Of a stretch of DNA of 64,000 nucleotides, positions 59,189 to 64,000 are shown one piece after another. The first letter of the stretch is position 1. Every line of letters starts with the position of its first letter. Made by a program: the position numbers and the translations under genes. The notes beneath the pieces were generated by a model that saw nothing but the letters and a program-made list of their open reading frames with translations, did not search any database and had not been told where the DNA came from. This stretch comes from Marinococcus halotolerans DSM 16375 (GTDB lineage Bacteria > Bacillota > Bacilli > Bacillales > Marinococcaceae), in assembly GCF_000420725.1 (NCBI RefSeq), contig NZ_ATVM01000007.1, forward strand, positions 57,697-121,696, in the 5' to 3' direction.

Positions 59189-61195
59189 ATGAATGATTTG
59201 CGGACACCTGAGAAAAGATTCCGGCCGGAAATTGAAGGGGTGCGGGCTGTAGCTGCATTTTTAGTAGCTGTGTATCATATTTGGCTCGGTTCAGTTTCAG
59301 GCGGGGTGGATGTATTCTTCGTCGTTTCCGGCTATTTAATTACTACATCGCTGCTGTCGAGATTAGAACGGGAAGGAACCATTAACTTGCCTGAATACCT
59401 GCTTGGCCTCGGCCGCCGGCTGCTGCCTCTTGCTGTAATCGTTATTTTGTTTACGATGGCCGGCTCCATTGTCTTTCTTCCTCAGTCACAGTGGGAACAG
59501 ATTGTTTCAGAAATGCTTGCTTCAGCACTGTATTTTCAAAACTGGGAGCTCGCCACCAGCGCGGTCGACTATCTGGCTCAAAACAACGAAGCCAGTCCGT
59601 TTCAGCATTTTTGGGCTCTTTCCATTCAGGGACAGTTTTATGTGTTATGGCCTCTCCTTATACTATTAACCTATTTTCTTGCAAAAAAAACATTTAATAC
59701 TCCTGTACGTAAAACTTTGTGCGGGGTACTTGCTGCTGTGTTCATTCTCTCACTCAGCTATTCTATTTACATTACCGCTGCCAATCAGCCCTGGGCTTAC
59801 TTTGACGCATTTGCCCGGGTATGGGAATTCAGCCTCGGAGGTCTTGCAGCGCTGCTCCTTCCCTATTTAACAATGAACAAATCCGTCGGCTTTGTTCTTG
59901 GCTGGCTCGGGCTTGCAGTTATTTCTCTTACAGGTCTTCTCCTCCCTGTTTCTACTGTTTTTCCCGGCGCTGCTGCTTTACTGCCGACCACAGGGGCTCT
60001 CCTAATTATCACGGCAGCTGAAAACAGCAGCCGCTTCGGAGTGGACAAGCTGTTGGGCTCCAGGCCGTTTCTGTATTTCGGCAGCATTTCCTACGGGTTT
60101 TATTTATGGCACTGGCCGATTCTTATTTTCTATTTTGCCTATTTCGATAATACGACGGTATCGATCAAGGGCGGCATTGCCATTATAGTTCTTGCCTTCG
60201 CCGCTGCGGCACTCTCTGTCAAAATAATTGAAACGCCGCTGCGCAAAATAAATATTAAGCAATCAAAGGGAAAAGCAGTAATTGCCCTGGTCTTGTTTCT
60301 GCTTCCTGCCCTTACAGCTGCCGGTATCTGGGACAATTACGTGGATAAAAATCAGTCAGGCATCGGGGAGGACTATACAGTAACTGACTATCCCGGGGCC
60401 CGCGCAATATCAGAGGATATTGAACCAAATCCCGATATCGATCCTCTCGAAAATGTGGCACAGGCCGAAAGTGAGATGCCGGCTTTTTATGCCGACAGCG
60501 AATGCTACTCCAATCTTGAAGAGACGGAAATCAGCATGTGTTCTTACGGGGACACGACCGACCCCGAATATACCATTGCCCTGGTGGGCGGTTCTCATTC
60601 CGGCCACTGGTTTCCGGCCCTTGAAAAAATGTCTGAGGAGCTGAGCCTGCAGATCGACGTGTTTAATAAAGACGGCTGCCGATTTTCTACCGATGATTTT
60701 GACGGTACCCTGTCTGACTCATGTATGCAGTGGAATGAAGATTCCATTGAACCTCTGAAGAAAAACGATCCTGATTTACTTTTCACCACCGCCAATGTAA
60801 ATGCTGGGGGCACCATACCGGAAGGCTACCTTGAAATCTGGGAAGAATTCGAAGGCCATACGGAAATATTCGCGATACGGGATAATCCGAGAATGCAGGA
60901 GGAGATCCCTTCCTGCCTGGAAGAAAGTGACGATCCAGCCGATTGTGCTGTACCAAGAGATGAAGTATTATCTGAAAACCCTCCGTGGGAAAACACAGAA
61001 GAGGAAAACATTCCAGACAATGTAACCTTTGCTGATATGTCTCCTTACTTTTGTGATGACGACACGTGTGACCCTGTGATCGGCAACGTCATTACCTTCC
61101 GGGACAACCACCATATTTCCACCTTCTATTCCCGTACGATGGGGCCAGCTCTTAAAGAACACATTGAAGATGCGCTAGAGGAAAATGACGAATAG
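59189..61195 (+). CDS. OatA-like acyltransferase with SGNH domain
   Basis: A 668-aa membrane protein. The N-terminal Acyltransferase_3 domain (about 10-370, ten or eleven helices) begins FRPEIEGVRAVAAFLVAVYH and contains the conserved GVDVFFVVSGYLI. The C-terminal extracellular SGNH domain (about 440-668) has the Ser in VGGSHSGHWF and the C-terminal DxxH in RDNHHISTF. Such enzymes O-acetylate peptidoglycan MurNAc or surface polysaccharides. The SGNH part is very acidic and has several Cys, in line with salt exposure. ATG 59189 follows GGGAGTG by 8 bp. Its place beside a polysaccharide operon leaves the acceptor open. Confidence 0.88.
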   Translation: MNDLRTPEKRFRPEIEGVRAVAAFLVAVYHIWLGSVSGGVDVFFVVSGYLITTSLLSRLEREGTINLPEYLLGLGRRLLPLAVIVILFTMAGSIVFLPQSQWEQIVSEMLASALYFQNWELATSAVDYLAQNNEASPFQHFWALSIQGQFYVLWPLLILLTYFLAKKTFNTPVRKTLCGVLAAVFILSLSYSIYITAANQPWAYFDAFARVWEFSLGGLAALLLPYLTMNKSVGFVLGWLGLAVISLTGLLLPVSTVFPGAAALLPTTGALLIITAAENSSRFGVDKLLGSRPFLYFGSISYGFYLWHWPILIFYFAYFDNTTVSIKGGIAIIVLAFAAAALSVKIIETPLRKINIKQSKGKAVIALVLFLLPALTAAGIWDNYVDKNQSGIGEDYTVTDYPGARAISEDIEPNPDIDPLENVAQAESEMPAFYADSECYSNLEETEISMCSYGDTTDPEYTIALVGGSHSGHWFPALEKMSEELSLQIDVFNKDGCRFSTDDFDGTLSDSCMQWNEDSIEPLKKNDPDLLFTTANVNAGGTIPEGYLEIWEEFEGHTEIFAIRDNPRMQEEIPSCLEESDDPADCAVPRDEVLSENPPWENTEEENIPDNVTFADMSPYFCDDDTCDPVIGNVITFRDNHHISTFYSRTMGPALKEHIEDALEENDE

Positions 61196-61203
61196 CAGCA
61201 GAT

Positions 61204-61248
61204 AACAAAAAAGGACTGCAGCCCGCTCTGGCTGCAGTCCTTTTTGTT
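61204..61248. terminator. Strong bidirectional intrinsic terminator
   Basis: The stem covers about 19 bp (AACAAAAA...GGACTGCAGCC with GGCTGCAGTCC...TTTTTGTT) with a 6-nt loop. It overlaps the fabZ stop codon. Confidence 0.92.
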
Positions 61249-61672
61249 ATTGAATTGCAAACATCAGGTCCGCTTCTGCAACGACTTTGCCGTCCACGGA
61301 GGCTGTGCCTTTTCCTTTAACAATGGATCGTCTCTGTTTGGTGACTTCCATTTCGAGACGCAGCTGGTCTCCCGGCTTCACCTGTCCTTTAAACCGGCAT
61401 TCATCAATGCCTGCAAACAAGGCGAGCTTTCCCTTCATGTCTTCCTGCTGCATCAGTGCGACGCCGCCGGCCTGGGCGATCGCTTCAATGATAAGTACTC
61501 CCGGCATCACCGGATAGTCGGGGAAATGACCATTGAAAAATTCTTCATTGGCGCTGACGTTTTTAATACCTACCGCCCGCTCCCCGGGTTCTACTTCAAT
61601 AATTTTATCGACAAGCAGAAATGGGTAACGGTGGGGAATAATCTCTTTGATTTGTTCTATTGAAAGCATCAT
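61247..61672 (-). CDS. fabZ: 3-hydroxyacyl-ACP dehydratase
   Basis: A 141-aa hotdog enzyme of fatty-acid elongation, dehydrating 3-hydroxyacyl-[23 protein letters not shown], the catalytic His in [18 protein letters not shown] and the Glu in that segment are intact. It ends the flhO-flhP-epuA-fabZ run, an order also known in B. subtilis (ywpB). Confidence 0.95.
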   Translation of the reverse strand: MMLSIEQIKEIIPHRYPFLLVDKIIEVEPGERAVGIKNVSANEEFFNGHFPDYPVMPGVLIIEAIAQAGGVALMQQEDMKGKLALFAGIDECRFKGQVKPGDQLRLEMEVTKQRRSIVKGKGTASVDGKVVAEADLMFAIQ

Positions 61673-61690
61673 TTTTCCTCACTTTTTATG

Positions 61691-61945
61691 CTAATTTCCT
61701 CGAATTAACCGATAAATCTCCAGCCAGGTCGACGGGTTTAAAGCCTGAAAAGGATTGCCTCCACCGACCGCATAGCCGATCATCAGGCCAATAATCGAAC
61801 AGATAAAAGCCAGAATTAAAATAATAATAAGCCACTGCCACCAGAGCAGGTGCTGAAGACGTGCACGCACCTTCTGCGCCCCTCTTTTCAGCTGTGCCTT
61901 CCTATCCGGTTTAGAAGTCCTTGTATGGTTGTCCTGATTGCTCAT
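61691..61945 (-). CDS. EpuA-family small membrane protein
   Basis: An 84-aa protein with a basic N-terminus (SKPDRKAQLKRGAQKVRARL), one membrane helix (WLIIILILAFICSIIGLMIG) and the conserved outer tail GGGNPFQALNPSTWLEIYRL. Databases often misname this family as RNA polymerase beta subunit; it is not. Function unknown. It lies between flhP (33 bp) and fabZ (18 bp), as in related bacilli. Confidence 0.85.
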   Translation of the reverse strand: MSNQDNHTRTSKPDRKAQLKRGAQKVRARLQHLLWWQWLIIILILAFICSIIGLMIGYAVGGGNPFQALNPSTWLEIYRLIRGN

Positions 61946-61978
61946 ATGTACTATCTATGCTCCCTTAACCGCAAAGAC

Positions 61979-62803
61979 TTATCGAATACTGTTAATTAAT
62001 CCAAGCATCTGGTCCCCCTGCGTCAGCGCACGGGAATTAAACGAGTATTGTCTTTGGGCATTCATCATATTTACTAATTCATTCGATAAATCCACATTAG
62101 ACTGCTCGACCATTCCCTGCTTTACGCTGGACGGGTCAGCTTCTATAACCATATCATCTTCCGCTGCTCCGAGTCCATCTAAATCCTCAAAACGATACCG
62201 ATTGCCTCCAATAGATGTCAGCGCCTGCGGACGCTCCACCTGCACCACGCCAAATGCCCCGAGGTTCACGGTATCACCGGCTGCCGTTACAGCTGTAAGT
62301 TCCCCGTTTTCCTGCATCGAAAACTCCGAAGCTCCGGCAGGAATATCAAATCTTCCTCCGGCTTCGTTTAATACAAATCCGCCGTTCTGGTCAACGAGCG
62401 TATAGCTGCCGGGCACTGCCGGGTTCTCTGACAAATACAGCTGTCCGTCCTTTGTATATTCAACCGCACCGTCTTCTGCCTCTACCTGGAAAAAAGCATC
62501 CGTATCTTCAAGAGCAAAATCGAGTTCCCGTTCGCTCTCCTTCAGCGATCCCTGCTCCATGCGAAGTGCTGTCTGGCCGATCGCTGCTCCGCCGCCTGTA
62601 CGTATTCCTGGCGGAGTAAGGCGCCCGGTGCCGTTTTCCGGCATCGGCATATTGTCCTCCTGCTGGTACATCATTTCGCTGAACGTCGCCTGTCTGGATT
62701 TAAATCCGGCTGTTTCCGCGTTGGAGAGGTTATTGCTGATGGTGTCCATCTGCTGCTGGGCCGATCCCATGGACTGAAATGGTATGCGTAATCCCGAATA
62801 CAT
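61979..62803 (-). CDS. flhP: Flagellar hook-basal body protein FlhP
   Basis: A 274-aa rod protein of the FlgG/FlgF family. The N-terminal helix (MYSGLRIPFQSMGSAQQQMD with ISNNLSNAETAGFKS) and the C-terminal helix (QSNVDLSNELVNMMNAQRQY) are the coiled-coil parts of the distal rod. An acidic middle domain lies between them. AGGAGG precedes ATG. It follows flhO by 36 bp. No other flagellar gene is in the window, so the cell is probably motile with the main operon elsewhere. Confidence 0.93.
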   Translation of the reverse strand: MYSGLRIPFQSMGSAQQQMDTISNNLSNAETAGFKSRQATFSEMMYQQEDNMPMPENGTGRLTPPGIRTGGGAAIGQTALRMEQGSLKESERELDFALEDTDAFFQVEAEDGAVEYTKDGQLYLSENPAVPGSYTLVDQNGGFVLNEAGGRFDIPAGASEFSMQENGELTAVTAAGDTVNLGAFGVVQVERPQALTSIGGNRYRFEDLDGLGAAEDDMVIEADPSSVKQGMVEQSNVDLSNELVNMMNAQRQYSFNSRALTQGDQMLGLINSIR

Positions 62804-62839
62804 GCTGCGTTCCTCCTGAATTATGTATTTTAGTTTGTT

Positions 62840-63628
62840 TTAACCGAGGCGTCCAACTTCATTCACAGCCTTTTCCATGCTGCGGTCATACGTCTGCATC
62901 ACCTTCTGGTTGGATTCAAACATCCGGTACGCTTCCATCAGCTCCGTCATCGCCTGGGTGGAATCAGTGTTGGACTGTTCGAGAAATCCCTGCTTCATCT
63001 GATAGCGGACGTCTTCGTTGTCATCTGCAGCGCCAAGCTCCTCCTCTGCTTCAAAAACTCCCGCTTCGGTTTTAACTAAATCATTGGTATCTGGTGCATA
63101 CGCCACCCCCAGTTGCCCGGCTTCTTCGCCATTTTCAAGCAGAACCGTACCGTTTTCAGTGATTTGAAAATTCTCATTTCCGGTTTCCACAGGAGCGCCT
63201 TCGTTATTTAGTATGTACTGTCCGTCCGCTGTCGTTAAAAATCCTTCTGCATCCACTGTCCAGTTGCCGTTGCGGGTGTAGGCCGTTCCGTCTTCCCCCT
63301 GGACTGTGAACAGCACCGCCCCGTTTTCATCCGGAACCTCTGCCTCAAGCAGGGCAACATCGGACGAGGTATTCGTTTCCTGCAGCTCTCCCGGGGTAAA
63401 CGAAGGGGCCTGGTCCTGCATGTAAACGCCTGTCCCAAGTGAACCGATCGTATGCGGCCCTCTTCCAGCATTCTCCGCGTGCAGAAGCTGCTCCGGAAAC
63501 GTCCGGATCGCACTTTGATCAGATTTGTAGCCGGGCGTATTGGCGTTGGCAATATTATTGTTCAGCATATCCGTTTTTCTCTGCTGGGCTGTCATTCCCG
63601 ATGCAGCATTATAAAAACCCCTCAGCAT
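62840..63628 (-). CDS. flhO: Flagellar hook-basal body protein FlhO
   Basis: A 262-aa rod protein, paralogous to FlhP. N-terminal: MLRGFYNAASGMTAQQRKTD and the signature NNIANANTPGYKS; C-terminal: LEQSNTDSTQAMTELMEAYR and VMQTYDRSMEKAVNEVGRLG. The middle is Glu-rich. First gene of the operon; in B. subtilis mbl lies directly upstream, which would be beyond the IS element here. Confidence 0.93.
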   Translation of the reverse strand: MLRGFYNAASGMTAQQRKTDMLNNNIANANTPGYKSDQSAIRTFPEQLLHAENAGRGPHTIGSLGTGVYMQDQAPSFTPGELQETNTSSDVALLEAEVPDENGAVLFTVQGEDGTAYTRNGNWTVDAEGFLTTADGQYILNNEGAPVETGNENFQITENGTVLLENGEEAGQLGVAYAPDTNDLVKTEAGVFEAEEELGAADDNEDVRYQMKQGFLEQSNTDSTQAMTELMEAYRMFESNQKVMQTYDRSMEKAVNEVGRLG

Positions 63629-63705
63629 AATTGTATTCCCCGTTTCCGTAAATGTAGGGCGGAGGTAAACCCAGCAGGCATGCCTCCACCTTTAAATTGT
63701 CCACA

Positions 63706-63734
63706 TTTATAATTAGTTCTATTTTACCACACAA
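63706..63734 (-). promoter_or_regulatory. Predicted sigma-A promoter of flhO
   Basis: Minus strand TTGTGT (63734-63729), 17 bp, TATAAA (63711-63706). A GGTGGAGG/CCTCCGCC stem lies in the leader (about 63660-63695). Confidence 0.45.
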
Positions 63735-63821
63735 GCCTGCTGCAAGGAATATAAGCCAGCATTTAGTGAAGTATATACTATTTTGACAGATACTATATAC
63801 CTACTCTTAGAATCATAAAAA

Positions 63822-64000
63822 GGGGCTGTCCCAAAATAGGACAGCCCCCTTTTCTGTGCGCAAATAAAGAAAGAAATCATCCTTCGATGATATGGTGAAG
63901 TCACGACACTTTCCATACGACAAGGATGATTTCTTATGTTTACCGATGATAACACACAGAGCTTCCCGATTCCAATGAGTTTGGAACCCATGATCCCCGA
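63822..64000 (+). mobile_element. Left end of an IS1182-type insertion sequence
   Basis: The end sequence GGGGCTGTCCCAAAATAGG is characteristic of IS1182-like elements, which begin with GGGCTGTCCCAAAA. It folds with GGACAGCCCC (63839-63848) into a terminator-like hairpin. A second, 14-bp inverted repeat (63871-63884 and 63922-63935) ends directly before the transposase ATG. The element runs off the window, so its right end and target duplication cannot be seen. Confidence 0.75.
63936..64000 (+). CDS. IS1182-family transposase, N-terminal fragment
   Basis: Only 21 codons are inside the window: MFTDDNTQSFPIPMSLEPM then IP. This opening matches the usual N-terminus of IS1182/DUF772 transposases. 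AAGGAT lies 9 bp before ATG, inside the right arm of a hairpin that would hide it in transcripts entering from outside the element. Confidence 0.72.
   Translation, partial: MFTDDNTQSFPIPMSLEPMIP

Noticed and set aside
63719..63991. Minus-strand 90-aa ORF across the IS end
   Set aside because: It is antisense to the IS1182-type transposase start and crosses the IS boundary; no ribosome site.

Overview
The window looks like chromosome of a Gram-positive, spore-forming, probably halotolerant or alkaliphilic member of the Bacillaceae. The reasons are strong AGGAGG ribosome sites with many TTG and GTG starts, dense intrinsic terminators, and typical Bacillus loci: flhO-flhP-fabZ, nagA-nagB-nagR, acoR with a sigma-54 promoter, csbD, a YtvA-like LOV-STAS protein, tagO and LytR-CpsA-Psr. 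Surface proteins carry acidic linkers. The genus cannot be fixed from sequence alone. No rRNA, tRNA, CRISPR array or prophage was seen.

Layout. 1-19 kb is mostly cell envelope. A cut-off cell-wall amidase faces a SpoIID/LytB-type protein, and both are built on the same peptidoglycan-binding repeats. Next come a polysaccharide locus (CpsB/YwqE phosphatase, two glycosyltransferases, a flippase) that ends in a second-type murB-murA pair, a LysR regulator with a thioesterase, an LCP ligase, a CpsB-like protein that has lost all its metal ligands, an NlpC/P60 endopeptidase behind a WalR-like box, and a PHP histidinol phosphatase. 19-21.5 kb holds the GlcNAc PTS permease under two NagR-like operators and a cre site; its regulator and catabolic enzymes (nagA-nagB-nagR) lie at 29.5-32.2 kb behind a third copy of the operator. 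23.5-28.9 kb is an acetoin-dehydrogenase-type E1-E1-E2 operon without E3, with a -24/-12 promoter and its activator AcoR.

32-38.8 kb is a stress and redox neighbourhood: two D-2-hydroxyacid dehydrogenases, several very small proteins, CsbD, a LOV-STAS photoreceptor and an L-2-hydroxyglutarate oxidase-type flavoprotein. Several promoters there resemble the sigma-B consensus.

38.9-48.8 kb is the most interesting segment. A glucitol-family PTS operon (gutM, IIC, IIBC, IIA, plus an SAF-domain oxidoreductase) and a complete 2-oxoacid/acetoin dehydrogenase operon (E1-alpha, E1-beta, E2, E3) flank a SorC-type regulator. Their two promoters are near copies: the -35, the spacing, the -10 and a 37-bp operator-leader block all match. 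They are therefore probably one regulon and perhaps one catabolic pathway.

49-52.7 kb carries a zinc-type ArsR regulator, an orphan sigma factor, ilvE, an alpha/beta-hydrolase without its serine nucleophile and a small membrane protein. 52.7-61.2 kb is a second polysaccharide locus (Alg13/14-like pair, polymerase, two glycosyltransferases, TagO-type initiator) beside an OatA-like acyltransferase. 61.2-63.6 kb is flhO-flhP-epuA-fabZ, and an IS1182-type element enters at the right edge.
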